Shown: positions 54,184 to 62,880 of the stretch, piece by piece | Layout of the letters: each line of letters begins with the position of its first letter | How positions within the stretch are numbered: position 1 is the stretch's first letter | NCBI RefSeq assembly: GCF_001282725.1 | Contig: NZ_LN876586.1 | Span: 831,009 to 895,008 of the forward strand | Length of the DNA: 64,000 bases | Source: Inediibacterium massiliense | GTDB taxonomy: Bacteria > Bacillota > Clostridia > Peptostreptococcales > Thermotaleaceae | Reading direction: 5' to 3' | Notes under the pieces: model-generated | Database searches by the model: none | What the model was told of the DNA's origin: nothing | Seen by the model: only the letters and a program-made list of their open reading frames with translations | Position numbers and translations under genes: made by a program

Positions 54184-54894
54184 ATGGAATTACATGCATT
54201 TTCTCGTACAGAGATGATTATAGGCACTGAAAATTTGAACAAATTAAAAGAAAGTAAAGTAGCAGTATTTGGTATAGGGGGAGTAGGAACTTTTGTTGTA
54301 GAAGGGCTAGCAAGATCAGGAGTAGGTCATTTGGTATTAGTGGATCATGATGATATATGTATTACAAATGTAAATAGACAGATTCATGCTTTAAGAGATA
54401 CTATAGGACAATCAAAGGTAGAAATTATGAAAAAAAGAATATTACAAATTAATCCAAATGCGAAGGTTCAGACTTATAAAATGCTCTATACAGAAAAAAC
54501 AGCATCAGAGCTTCTAAAAGATGATTATGATTATGTAGTAGATGCTATTGATATGGTTTCTGCAAAATTAGATTTAATAGAAAGATGCTATAAAAGAGGA
54601 ATAAAAATGATTAGTAGTATGGGCACTGGAAATAAGTTAGATCCTACTCAATTCGAGGTGACTGATATATATAAGACTTCTATTTGTCCATTAGCCAAGG
54701 TCATTAGAAAAGAATTGAGAAAAAGAGAAGTGAAGTCGTTAAAGGTAGTATATTCAAAAGAAGAACCTATAAAACCAAATACATTTTCTACAGAAAGAAA
54801 ACAAGTTCCAGGGAGTATGTCTTTCGTTCCTTCTGTTGCAGGAATGATTATTGCATCTGTAGTAGTAAAAGATTTAATAAAGGAAAGACCTTAA
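54184..54894 (+). CDS. tcdA: tRNA threonylcarbamoyladenosine dehydratase
   Basis: An E1-like enzyme (TcdA/CsdL) that uses ATP to cyclise t6A to ct6A in tRNAs. About 236 residues. The nucleotide-binding motif is VAVFGIGGVGTFVVEGLARS near residue 27, then LVDHDDICITNVNRQIHAL with the E1-type Asp and Arg, and DYVVDAIDMVSAKLDLI. I chose the ATG at 54184 with AGGAGG upstream. It lies 36 bases after the CDF exporter gene and may be cotranscribed. A terminator follows. Confidence 0.93.
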   Translation: MELHAFSRTEMIIGTENLNKLKESKVAVFGIGGVGTFVVEGLARSGVGHLVLVDHDDICITNVNRQIHALRDTIGQSKVEIMKKRILQINPNAKVQTYKMLYTEKTASELLKDDYDYVVDAIDMVSAKLDLIERCYKRGIKMISSMGTGNKLDPTQFEVTDIYKTSICPLAKVIRKELRKREVKSLKVVYSKEEPIKPNTFSTERKQVPGSMSFVPSVAGMIIASVVVKDLIKERP

Positions 54895-54920
54895 TCTTAT
54901 AAGATTGAGGTTTTTATTTT
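54886..54920 (+). terminator. Terminator after tcdA
   Basis: ACCTTAATCTTA pairs with TAAGATTGAGGT (one G-T pair), followed by a T run. Confidence 0.75.
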
Positions 54921-55078
54921 TTGATCTAAAAATCATTCATTGGATAATACTACTAAAAATTCATGTAAATTCTGTCAAAACAGTGGATTACCTTGATTCA
55001 TGGATTATATAAATGATATGATAGGGGACATAAGTGACCTATATTTCAAATGTATATATAGAAATAGGAGGAAAAACC

Positions 55079-55909
55079 ATGAAAAAATTTTTAAAAGGTT
55101 TAGTTTTGACTACATGCATTATTAGTACTACTACGATTGCTATGGCAGATGGATATTATTTTTCAAATAGTATATATAAAAAAAATATGCAACATAAAGA
55201 TGTGCAAGTAATTCAACAGGCTTTAAAAAAAGATGGTGACTTTAATTATCCTCAAATAACTACATATTTTGGATCTATTACACAAAATGCAGTAAAGAAA
55301 TTTCAAAAAAAATATGGACTAAAACCAGATGGTATTGTAGGAAAAAATACAATCAATAAAATGATAAGTTTAGGATTAATTGAAGGTACAACTTCTTCTA
55401 ATAATGTAGTTAGTAGAGGGGGAGTTGGATTAAAAACAAATAGAGCTGAAGATTTAGATTGGTGGACACAAGTTTCAAATAAAATCATTCATCGAGGAGA
55501 TATACTGACTATTAAAGATTATCAGGCAGGAGCAAGCTTTAAAGTAAAAGTAACAGCAGGGACAAATCATGCAGATGTAGAGCCATTAACGATAGAAGAT
55601 ACAAATATTATGAAGAGAATATGGGGAGGATTTAGCTGGACTAGAAGACCTGTTTTAGTATATGTGAATAGTAGAGTTATTGCAGCTTCTATGACAAATA
55701 TGCCTCATGCAGGAGTAGATTCTAAACCTTTTGGACAGACTGTATCGGGTAGAAGTGGAGGATATGGAACAGGTTATAATTTCGATTTTATAAAAGGAAA
55801 TGGGATAGATGGTCATGTGGATCTTCATTTTAAAAATAGTACAAGACATAAAGATAATAAACCAGATCCTCAACACCAAAATGCTATAAAGATGATAGTA
55901 GGAAAATAA
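55079..55909 (+). CDS. Secreted peptidoglycan-binding protein
   Basis: 276 residues. A signal peptide ends near MADG. A PG_binding_1 domain follows (HKDVQVIQQALKKDGDFNYP, ITQNAVKKFQKKYGLKPDGI, VGKNTINKMISLG). The C-terminal about 150 residues hold a conserved, probably enzymatic or wall-binding domain with HADVEPLTIEDTNIMKRIWG, DSKPFGQTVSGRSGGYGTGY and GIDGHVDLHFKNSTRHKDNK with several His/Asp residues. I do not recognise a catalytic family with certainty. I chose the ATG at 55079 behind AGGAGG. Confidence 0.75.
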   Translation: MKKFLKGLVLTTCIISTTTIAMADGYYFSNSIYKKNMQHKDVQVIQQALKKDGDFNYPQITTYFGSITQNAVKKFQKKYGLKPDGIVGKNTINKMISLGLIEGTTSSNNVVSRGGVGLKTNRAEDLDWWTQVSNKIIHRGDILTIKDYQAGASFKVKVTAGTNHADVEPLTIEDTNIMKRIWGGFSWTRRPVLVYVNSRVIAASMTNMPHAGVDSKPFGQTVSGRSGGYGTGYNFDFIKGNGIDGHVDLHFKNSTRHKDNKPDPQHQNAIKMIVGK

Positions 55910-56035
55910 CAAATTCTTAATAATTGTTCCTCATTTTTAAGCAACGGAAATCTTGAATGCAATGAAAAGATTTCGTTGGCGCCATGAGCTTGCGAATTTT
56001 ATGACTTTGCTACAATATACTTTGTCAACAGTATG
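55908..56035. repeat. Intergenic repeat element, copy B
   Basis: Shares CAAATTCT-AATAA-TGTTCCT and ACTTTGCTA-AATATA-TTTGTCAACAGT with copy A (47894-47960), with extra sequence between the two blocks. As in copy A, it is followed immediately by a terminator hairpin. Confidence 0.6.
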
Positions 56036-56060
56036 ACTCGAGAAATCGAGTCTTTTTTTT
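56035..56060 (+). terminator. Terminator after the peptidoglycan-binding protein gene
   Basis: GACTCGAG and CGAGTC arms with an AAAT loop, followed by a run of nine T. It directly follows repeat copy B. Confidence 0.8.
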
Positions 56061-56095
56061 TGTATAAAAAATATTAAGTTTTCATAAATATACAC

Positions 56096-56130
56096 TTGAA
56101 TAATTATAATTAATTATGTATAATAATACA
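56096..56130 (+). promoter_or_regulatory. Promoter of the first duplicate binding-protein gene, with ArgR-like dyad
   Basis: TTGAAT (56096-56101), 17-base spacer, TATAAT (56119-56124). The dyad TGTATAATAATACA (56117-56130) covers the -10 box and resembles half of an ARG box pair; TGAATAATTATAATTA (56097-56112) lies over the -35 region. Confidence 0.6.
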
Positions 56131-56156
56131 AAAGAAAAAAGGAAGGGGAATAAAAT

Positions 56157-56960
56157 ATGTTCAAAGGAAAAATGATAGCTATTTTTATGATGATTTGTAT
56201 GATTGTTGTATCTGCAGGGTGTAGCCAAAACATAAGTAGTGCAGATAAAAGTAAATTAGGTGAAATTAAAAACAAAGGAAAAATTGTATTAGGTACATCT
56301 GCAGGGTATCCACCTTATGAATTTCATAAAGAAATCAATGGAGAAGATGTAATTGTAGGGTTTGATATTGAAATTGCAAAAGTTATTGCAGAAGAATTAG
56401 GAGTGGAGCTTGAAATTAAGGATATGAAATTTGATGGATTACTAGCAGCTTTAGTAGCAGATAAAATAGATTTTATTATAGCTGGAATGGCACCTACAGA
56501 AGAAAGAGCAAAAAGTGTGGATTTTACAAAAACATATTATAATGCACAACAAAGAATTTTAATTAGAGTAGAGGATCAAGATAAGATTAAAAGCATAGAC
56601 GATTTAAAAGGGCTTAAAATAGGAGTACAAAAGTCAACGGTACAGGAGGAGATTGCAAAAGGGATAGAAGGAATACAAGTAAAATCTTTAAGTAAAGTCA
56701 CTGATTTAGTCCTTGAACTTTCTAATAACAAAATAGATGGAATTATATTAGCAAAACCTGTAGCAACTGCGTATCAAAAGAAAAATTCTAAATTTATTGT
56801 ACCAGATATTTCTTTAGGAAAAGATGAAAGTGCTGCTATTGCTATCAATAAAGGTAATGAAGATTTGGTAAAAGAGATCAATAAAATATTGGATCAATTG
56901 ATAGCAGAAGGAAAAATAGATGAGTTTATTACAGAGGCCACAAAAATTTCTGAAGAGTAA
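56157..56960 (+). CDS. Amino-acid ABC transporter substrate-binding lipoprotein (copy 1)
   Basis: 267 residues. Lipoprotein signal ending SAGC, then an SBP family 3 domain: GKIVLGTSAGYPPYEFHKEI, VGFDIEIAKVIAEELGVELE, FDGLLAALVADKIDFIIAGM and DDLKGLKIGVQKSTVQEEIA. It is very close in sequence to the next gene, a tandem duplication with divergence mostly in the C-terminal half. The GTSADYPP/FD.E pattern suggests basic or polar amino acids (arginine, lysine), but this is inferred. It has its own promoter and no permease of its own. Confidence 0.92.
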   Translation: MFKGKMIAIFMMICMIVVSAGCSQNISSADKSKLGEIKNKGKIVLGTSAGYPPYEFHKEINGEDVIVGFDIEIAKVIAEELGVELEIKDMKFDGLLAALVADKIDFIIAGMAPTEERAKSVDFTKTYYNAQQRILIRVEDQDKIKSIDDLKGLKIGVQKSTVQEEIAKGIEGIQVKSLSKVTDLVLELSNNKIDGIILAKPVATAYQKKNSKFIVPDISLGKDESAAIAINKGNEDLVKEINKILDQLIAEGKIDEFITEATKISEE

Positions 56961-57013
56961 AAAAAGGGTTATATAAAAATAATAAAAAAACATTTATATT
57001 TGTAAATATACAC

Positions 57014-57048
57014 TTGAATAATTATTATTTAAGTTGTATAATATTACA
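57014..57048 (+). promoter_or_regulatory. Promoter of the second duplicate binding-protein gene, with ArgR-like dyad
   Basis: TTGAAT (57014-57019), 17-base spacer, TATAAT (57037-57042), and the dyad TGTATAATATTACA (57035-57048). The block is near-identical to 56086-56130, so promoter and gene were duplicated together. Confidence 0.62.
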
Positions 57049-57076
57049 AGAATAAATGATTGAGGGGGAAATAAAT

Positions 57077-57880
57077 ATGTTTAAAAAAATAATGACGATC
57101 CTATTAATAGGATGTATGGTATTCTCATTTGCAGGATGTAGCAAAGAAACAAGTAGTGCGGACACAAATAAATTAGATGAAATTAAAAGCAAAGGAAAGA
57201 TTGTATTAGGAACATCTGCTGATTATCCACCCTATGAATTTCATAAAGTAATCAATGGAGAAGATGTAATTGTAGGATTTGATATTGAAATTGCAAAGGC
57301 TATTGCAGATGAATTAGGAGTAGAGCTTGAAATTAAAGATATGAAATTTGATGGATTATTAGCAGCGTTAGTAGCGAACAAAATAGATTTTATTATAGCA
57401 GGTATGACACCAGATCCAGACAGAGCAAAAAGTGTTGACTTTACCAAACCATATTATGCGGAAGAACAAAGTATATTAATTAATGCAAAAAATAAAGATA
57501 AAATAAAATCAAAAGATGATCTAAAGGGATTAAAAATAGGAGTACAAAAATCAACAGTACAAGAAAAACTTGCAAAAGGAATTGAAGGAGCACAAGTAAA
57601 AGGACTAAGCAAAATTACAGATTTAGTATTAGAATTATCTAATGAAAAAATTGATGCCATTATTATTCCAAAGCCTGTCGCTCATTCTTATGTAAGCAGC
57701 AACGAAAAACTTTTTGCTCCAGAAATTATATTGCAAAAGGGAGATGGAGCTGCAATTGCAGTAAATAAAGGAAACAAAGAGTTAGTAGATGAATTTAATA
57801 AAATATTAGATAAATGGATTGCAGAAGGAAAAATAGATGAATTTGTAACAAACGCAGTAGAACTTACAGAAAGTAAATAA
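57077..57880 (+). CDS. Amino-acid ABC transporter substrate-binding lipoprotein (copy 2)
   Basis: About 267 residues with lipobox SFAGC. SBP family 3 domain: GKIVLGTSADYPPYEFHKVI, FDIEIAKAIADELGVELEIK, IAGMTPDPDRAKSVDFTKPY. I chose the ATG at 57077, with GAGGGGG upstream. Unlike copy 1, it carries intact DP and KPY residues in the ligand cleft region (copy 1 has TE and KTY), so the two may differ in ligand range. It heads the operon with permease and ATPase genes, from which a strong hairpin separates it. Confidence 0.93.
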   Translation: MFKKIMTILLIGCMVFSFAGCSKETSSADTNKLDEIKSKGKIVLGTSADYPPYEFHKVINGEDVIVGFDIEIAKAIADELGVELEIKDMKFDGLLAALVANKIDFIIAGMTPDPDRAKSVDFTKPYYAEEQSILINAKNKDKIKSKDDLKGLKIGVQKSTVQEKLAKGIEGAQVKGLSKITDLVLELSNEKIDAIIIPKPVAHSYVSSNEKLFAPEIILQKGDGAAIAVNKGNKELVDEFNKILDKWIAEGKIDEFVTNAVELTESK

Positions 57881-57919
57881 AATATTAGAAAAAGGTTTTA
57901 AACCTTTTTCTAATATTTT
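57879..57919 (+). terminator. Strong intra-operon hairpin
   Basis: A perfect 20-bp inverted repeat (57879-57898 with 57900-57919), directly after the binding-protein stop and before the permease ribosome site. There is no long T run after it. It may be an attenuator or an mRNA stabiliser that keeps binding protein in excess over the membrane parts. Confidence 0.75.
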
Positions 57920-57946
57920 AAGGAGTATTTAGGAGGTGTCAATATA

Positions 57947-58624
57947 ATGATTTACATCACAACTTATATGGAGTTTATTCAAAGATATTATAAATTTTTT
58001 ATCAATGGAACGAAAATTACTTTATTTCTTTCTTTTTTCGGTGTTATTTTCGGAGTAGTGATAGGTATATTTTTAGCACTTATGAAAATGTCTAAAAAAT
58101 CTTTTATAAGAATGCCAGCATCTGCTTATATAGAAGTAGTGAGAGGAACTCCTTTATTGGTACAATTATTTATGATTTATTATGGAGTACCAATGCTTAC
58201 AGGAATTGAATTTCCAGATATATTACTTGGAATTATTGCAGTTTCATTTAATAGTGCAGCTTATGTATCAGAAATTATTCGTGCAGGAATTCAATCTATT
58301 GATAAAGGTCAGATGGAGGCTGCAAGATCATTAGGAATGAATCATTATATGGCCATGAGATATATTATTATTCCACAAGCATTTAAAAATATATTACCTG
58401 CATTAGGAAATGAATTTATTGTACTTGTAAAAGAATCTGCTATTGTATCTGTGGTAGGAATTTATGATTTAATGTATCAAGCAGATACAGTAAGGGGAAA
58501 TTCATATAAACCTTTTGCACCATTAGTGATTGCTGCAATTATTTATTTTATTATTACTTTTACTCTTTCCAAATTGGTAGGTAAGCTTGAGAGGAGGTTG
58601 AGTGCTAGTGATTCACGTAACTAA
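57947..58624 (+). CDS. Amino-acid ABC transporter permease
   Basis: 225 residues, about five membrane helices. HisM-type signature [20 protein letters not shown] near residue 60 and [20 protein letters not shown] near residue 122. The start has AGGAGG upstream. Its end overlaps the ATPase gene, whose GTG start lies 23 bases before the permease stop. It forms one importer with the 57077 and 58602 products. Confidence 0.93.
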   Translation: MIYITTYMEFIQRYYKFFINGTKITLFLSFFGVIFGVVIGIFLALMKMSKKSFIRMPASAYIEVVRGTPLLVQLFMIYYGVPMLTGIEFPDILLGIIAVSFNSAAYVSEIIRAGIQSIDKGQMEAARSLGMNHYMAMRYIIIPQAFKNILPALGNEFIVLVKESAIVSVVGIYDLMYQADTVRGNSYKPFAPLVIAAIIYFIITFTLSKLVGKLERRLSASDSRN

Positions 58625-59330
58625 CTTAAATAAAAGCTTTGGGTCATTACATGTACTCAAAGGAATAGATGAACATATTAAAAAAGGAGAAGTAGTAGTA
58701 ATCATTGGACCTAGTGGATCTGGAAAAAGTACTTTTTTAAGATGTTTAAATTTATTAGAGAATCCTACAAGTGGAGAGATCGTATTTGAAGGAGTATCTA
58801 TTACGGACTCTAAAAATGATGTGAATAAACAAAGAGAAAAAATGGGGATGGTTTTCCAACAATTCAATTTATTCCCTCACATGACGGTTTTAGACAATAT
58901 TACACTTTCTCCTATAAAAGTAAAAAAGCTAGGAAAAGAAGAAGCTCAAAAAATTGCTATGAATCTATTAAAAAGAATTGGATTAGAGGATAAGGCACAG
59001 AATTATCCAAATCAATTATCAGGAGGACAAAAACAAAGAATCGCTATTGCTAGAGCATTGGCTATGTCTCCAGATGTAATGTTATTTGATGAACCTACTT
59101 CTGCGCTAGATCCAGAGATGGTAGGAGAGGTATTAGATGTAATGAAGGAATTAGCGGCTGATGGCATGACTATGGTAGTAGTTACTCATGAAATGGGATT
59201 TGCAAAAGAAGTAGCTTCCAGAGTAGTTTTTATGGATGGAGGGCAAATCATAGAAGAAGGCTCTCCTAAAGAAATATTTGAAAATCCAAAGCATCTAAGA
59301 ACACAAGATTTTTTAAGTAAAGTGTTATAA
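58602..59330 (+). CDS. Amino-acid ABC transporter ATPase (GlnQ type)
   Basis: 242 residues. Walker [10 protein letters not shown] near residue 36, Q-loop [16 protein letters not shown], signature [20 protein letters not shown], Walker [15 protein letters not shown] and H-loop [12 protein letters not shown]. The start is GTG at 58602 or 58608, with AGGAGG upstream inside the permease gene. It is about as similar to the 50702 ATPase as expected for paralogous importers. A terminator follows. Confidence 0.94.
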   Translation: MLVIHVTNLNKSFGSLHVLKGIDEHIKKGEVVVIIGPSGSGKSTFLRCLNLLENPTSGEIVFEGVSITDSKNDVNKQREKMGMVFQQFNLFPHMTVLDNITLSPIKVKKLGKEEAQKIAMNLLKRIGLEDKAQNYPNQLSGGQKQRIAIARALAMSPDVMLFDEPTSALDPEMVGEVLDVMKELAADGMTMVVVTHEMGFAKEVASRVVFMDGGQIIEEGSPKEIFENPKHLRTQDFLSKVL

Positions 59331-59379
59331 GATATACATTGTTTTTATAAATGTATTTAGATATAATTGATTTAAAGTT

Positions 59380-59411
59380 AAAATCATAGTTGAGTGACTA
59401 TGATTTTTTTA
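59380..59411 (+). terminator. Terminator of the second importer operon
   Basis: AAATCATAGT pairs with ACTATGATTT and is followed by T. Confidence 0.8.
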
Positions 59412-59603
59412 CATCTATATTGTAGATAAATTAAAGAATTTGTAATGTAAATGTCATTGATTGTATACATGTATTTGTGGTATATATATAATTGGGAAGC
59501 AGAGACATATTATTGAAAATAAGGAGGCTGTATAAAAAATAAAAAAATGGCTGATACTATAATAGCTTTTATACAATAATTGTAACTATAAGGAGAATGT
59601 GAA

Positions 59604-59705
59604 ATGAATAAAGTAAAAACCGTAATAGTAGCATCTATGTTTGTAGTGCTTTTATCAAGTTTTACAATTGGAATTACGAATTTAAGTAAAATGATTGCTC
59701 AATAA
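59604..59705 (+). CDS. Small hydrophobic peptide, 33 residues
   Basis: MNKVKTVIVASMFVVLLSSF followed by TIGITNLSKMIAQ. One membrane helix with a basic N-terminus. A good AAGGAG site lies 9 bases upstream and a terminator follows at once, so it is a complete single-gene unit despite its size. It may be a small membrane protein or a signal-peptide-like peptide; function unknown. Confidence 0.5.
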   Translation: MNKVKTVIVASMFVVLLSSFTIGITNLSKMIAQ

Positions 59706-59739
59706 AATAATGGTCTTTGGACCATTATTTTTTTTTGCT
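59706..59739 (+). terminator. Terminator of the 33-residue peptide gene
   Basis: AATAATGGTC pairs with GACCATTATT, followed by eight T. Confidence 0.85.
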
Positions 59740-59820
59740 ATATACTTATTTTTAAATAAAAAGAATAAATTATCCATTTTTCACTCAAAATAAGAAAAGA
59801 ATATTAGGAGGGAAATTGAA

Positions 59821-60708
59821 ATGGAAAGAAAAAGAAGGATGTTCTTTTTATTAATGATAAGTGTTTTTATAAGTATTTTATTGATCAATATGACATATGC
59901 AGCAAGTATTTCGTGGGGAGCTAGAGGCAGTGAAGTAAGGCTCATACAAACTAAGCTTAAAAATTGGGGATATTATAAAGGAGCGATAGATGGAATTTAT
60001 GGAAAGAAAATGTATGGAGCTGTTGTAAATTTTCAAAGAAAAAATGGACTTACACCAGATGGAAAAGTAGGAAACCAAACAAAAAAAGCACTAGGAATTT
60101 ATAAAAAAACGTCTACATTAACATACAATAGCATTGTACAAGCAGCACAGAAAAAATTAAAACAATGGGGGTATTATACGGGAGCTTCAGATGGACTTTA
60201 TGGACCTAAAACCTATAGTGCAGTTACAAAATTTCAAAGAAAAAATGGATTAAAAGTAGATGGAATTATAGGAGCAAATACCAAACGTGCTCTTGGGATA
60301 CAAGAAAACAAAGGAACAAGTACTTATACTGCTACAAGCAGAGGTGTATCTAAAAATAATGATATTAATTTATTAGCCATGGCTATTTATGGAGAATCTA
60401 GAGGAGAACCTTATGTAGGACAGGTCGCTGTAGCCTCTGTAATATTAAATCGTGTAAAAAATCCATCGTTCCCTAATTCTATTGCAGGAGTTATTTTTCA
60501 ACCAGGAGCATTTACAGCAGTAGATGATGGACAGATTTATTTAAATCCAAATTCACAAGCATATAAAGCTGCAAGAGATGCTCTTAATGGATGGGATCCT
60601 ACAGGAGGCGCCATTTATTATTGGAATCCTGCTAAGGCAACTAGTAAATGGATATGGACAAGAGAGGTTACTTTAAAAATAGGAAAACATTGGTTCGCAC
60701 ATGAATAG
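59821..60708 (+). CDS. sleB: Spore cortex-lytic enzyme SleB
   Basis: 295 residues. A signal peptide (ends near YAAS) is followed by two PG_binding_1 domains: EVRLIQTKLKNWGYYKGAID, and again AAQKKLKQWGYYTGASDGLY. The C-terminal Hydrolase_2 domain shows LLAMAIYGESRGEPYVGQVA, with the catalytic Glu in YGESRG, and VASVILNRVKNPSFPNSIAG, WNPAKATSKW. SleB cleaves cortex peptidoglycan during germination. Two binding domains instead of one is a variation. The partner ypeB follows 15 bases later. Confidence 0.94.
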   Translation: MERKRRMFFLLMISVFISILLINMTYAASISWGARGSEVRLIQTKLKNWGYYKGAIDGIYGKKMYGAVVNFQRKNGLTPDGKVGNQTKKALGIYKKTSTLTYNSIVQAAQKKLKQWGYYTGASDGLYGPKTYSAVTKFQRKNGLKVDGIIGANTKRALGIQENKGTSTYTATSRGVSKNNDINLLAMAIYGESRGEPYVGQVAVASVILNRVKNPSFPNSIAGVIFQPGAFTAVDDGQIYLNPNSQAYKAARDALNGWDPTGGAIYYWNPAKATSKWIWTREVTLKIGKHWFAHE

Positions 60709-60723
60709 AAATGGGGTCTTATA

Positions 60724-62064
60724 ATGAAAAAAAGTTTACTAGCTTTGATTGCTGTATTTGTATTAGGTACGGGAATATGGGGATATACTCAATACAAAGA
60801 AAATCAATCCTATAGCATTACTCTTGAAAATCAATTTCAAAGAATGTTTCAGGACATGGTAGTAGATGTAGAAAATATACAAGTCAATTTATCCAAGATT
60901 ATGATTACAGGAGCTGCAAAGCAAAATGTACTTTTACTTTCAGAAACTTCACATCTTTGCTATGATGCACAAGAAAAGCTTACCCAACTACCATTAGATC
61001 ATAAAAATGTAAGTAAAACTCAGAAATTTTTAAGTCAAGTAGGAGATTTGAGTATTTCTTTAGCGAGAAAAAATTTAGAAGGAAAACCTTTGAATATAGA
61101 TGAAAAAGAAACTTTAGAGGAATTGCATAATTACTCAAATTATTTATCTCAAGAATTTATTTCATTGCAAAATAATATGTTCAAGCAAGGACTGAAAATA
61201 GGAGAATTAAGAAAAAAAGCAAATCAAAATCTAAAAAAAATGAATTCTAATTTAATTAATACAAGTCTTGTAAACATTGAAGAAAGAATGCAAAAATATC
61301 CGGAGCTCATTTATGATGGACCTTTTTCAGAACATATAAAAAATAAGAAGCTACATAAAAAAGGAAGAACCATAGGAAAAGATGAAGCAATCAATATAGC
61401 AAAATATTTTTGCAAAGATTCTATAAAATATGATGCAAAGATTATTAGTGAATCTAATGATACAAAAATTCCAGTATATGTGGTAGAATTAACACCTCAA
61501 AAAGGAGATTATACAATTACTATAGCAATTACTAAAATAGAAGGAAAGGTTTTATGGATGATAGATACAAGGGAAGTAGGAAAAATAAAAATTTCAGAGA
61601 AACAAGGCGTAACAATTGCAACAGATTATTTAAATAAAATAGGATATATTAATATGGTACCTACTTATTTTGAAAAATATGATGGTCAATTGATTATTAA
61701 TTTTGCTTATAAAAAAGACGAAATGATTGCTTATACAGATTTGATAAAAGTAAAAGTGGGACTAGATGAAGGTAAAGTTTTAGGATTAGAAACAGAAGGA
61801 TATCTATTAAATCATCATGAACGTACATTTTCAAAACCAAAGATTACTAGGAATGAAGCTATGGATCAAATTAGTAATTATGCACAAACATCTAGACCGA
61901 GATTAGTAATTATTCCTACAGAAGGTGGAAAAGAAGTTTTATGCTATGAAATCAAAGCCACTTATAAACAAGATACATTTTTAGTGTATATCAATGCAGA
62001 TACTGGAGAAGAACAAAAAATTTTACAAGTGATTGTGAAAAAAGATGGAGTATTGATGATGTAA
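60724..62064 (+). CDS. ypeB: Germination protein YpeB
   Basis: 446 residues. An N-terminal membrane helix (LLALIAVFVLGTGIWGYTQY) precedes a helical domain of about 170 residues and then PepSY-type domains: KGRTIGKDEAINIAKYFCKD near residue 217 and ITRNEAMDQISNYA near residue 377. YpeB stabilises and localises SleB in the inner spore membrane. The adjacent genes and order agree. This operon is direct evidence for endospore formation. Confidence 0.95.
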   Translation: MKKSLLALIAVFVLGTGIWGYTQYKENQSYSITLENQFQRMFQDMVVDVENIQVNLSKIMITGAAKQNVLLLSETSHLCYDAQEKLTQLPLDHKNVSKTQKFLSQVGDLSISLARKNLEGKPLNIDEKETLEELHNYSNYLSQEFISLQNNMFKQGLKIGELRKKANQNLKKMNSNLINTSLVNIEERMQKYPELIYDGPFSEHIKNKKLHKKGRTIGKDEAINIAKYFCKDSIKYDAKIISESNDTKIPVYVVELTPQKGDYTITIAITKIEGKVLWMIDTREVGKIKISEKQGVTIATDYLNKIGYINMVPTYFEKYDGQLIINFAYKKDEMIAYTDLIKVKVGLDEGKVLGLETEGYLLNHHERTFSKPKITRNEAMDQISNYAQTSRPRLVIIPTEGGKEVLCYEIKATYKQDTFLVYINADTGEEQKILQVIVKKDGVLMM

Positions 62065-62092
62065 AGCCTTCTTATATAGAGGGCTTTTTTAA
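62063..62092 (+). terminator. Terminator after ypeB
   Basis: AAAGCCTTCTTATATAGAGGGCTTT, a short stem followed by T. Confidence 0.7.
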
Positions 62093-62167
62093 TATGCAAA
62101 AATTGGAACGAATGAATAAAAGACACATACTATGATAGTGCAAAGATACAAAGAGGAGGACAAGGAA

Positions 62168-62449
62168 ATGAGAAGAATGAGAGGAATGAATCAAAAGTTA
62201 ATGGAAATGGCAAAAAATGCTCATGCAAGTGATGAACAGTTACAGCAGCTTTCTCATTTGGCCAATCAATATGGAAATAAGTCTCAAAATGAAATTGAAC
62301 AAGAGATGAATAAATTGATTGAAGGTTTTTCAAATAAAGAAAAAAAAGATTTAATCAATAAGCTTCAAATGCTTAAAGGAATGACAGATCTTTTAAATTC
62401 AGATCAAAGAAGAAAAGTAGATATGTTTATTCAAATGTTATCAAGATAA
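62168..62449 (+). CDS. Small helical hypothetical protein
   Basis: 93 residues, all-helical and charged: MRRMRGMNQKLMEMAKNAHA then SDEQLQQLSHLANQYGNKSQ and FSNKEKKDLINKLQMLKGMT. I chose the ATG at 62168 behind GAGGAGG. No family is recognised. It shares a bidirectional terminator with the convergent DUF378 gene. Confidence 0.6.
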   Translation: MRRMRGMNQKLMEMAKNAHASDEQLQQLSHLANQYGNKSQNEIEQEMNKLIEGFSNKEKKDLINKLQMLKGMTDLLNSDQRRKVDMFIQMLSR

Positions 62450-62489
62450 TAAAAATAGAGAGTAAAAATACTCTCTATTTTTATTATCT
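62447..62489. terminator. Bidirectional terminator
   Basis: AATAAAAATAGAGAGTA pairs with TACTCTCTATTTTTATT. It lies between the convergent 62168 gene and the DUF378 gene and overlaps the DUF378 stop codon. Confidence 0.85.
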
Positions 62490-62681
62490 TGTTTTTTCTC
62501 TTTCTTTGAAGAAGAAGCTAATTGCATAAATTCCAGATAAACCAACTAAAGAATATACAATCCGACTTAAAATAGATGCTGATCCTCCAAATAAAGCTGC
62601 AACCAAATCAAATTGGAATAAACCAATTAATCCCCAATTTAGAGCACCGATTACAACTAACAAAAGAGCTAATGTATCCAT
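62484..62681 (-). CDS. DUF378 (YuzA-type) membrane protein
   Basis: 65 residues with two membrane helices. The family signature is LLLVVIGALNWGLIGLFQFD, then LSRIVYSLVGLSGIYAISFF. An AAGGAG site precedes the ATG. DUF378 proteins are common small membrane proteins in Firmicutes; their role is not established. Confidence 0.9.
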   Translation of the reverse strand: MDTLALLLVVIGALNWGLIGLFQFDLVAALFGGSASILSRIVYSLVGLSGIYAISFFFKEREKTR

Positions 62682-62880
62682 AAATTCAACTCCTTATTTC
62701 ATAGTTTCATTTATTATTATTCCAATAAAAAAAAGAAAAATGCAAAATAAGAGTAACATTTTAAAAAGAGATGATAAAAATAAATGTAAGTTTTTACAAG
62801 TTATATTTATTAAAATAATGCACACAATATTTAATGTAAGCGCAAAGCTTATAAAATAAAAAAGTGGAGGAATGCCAATT

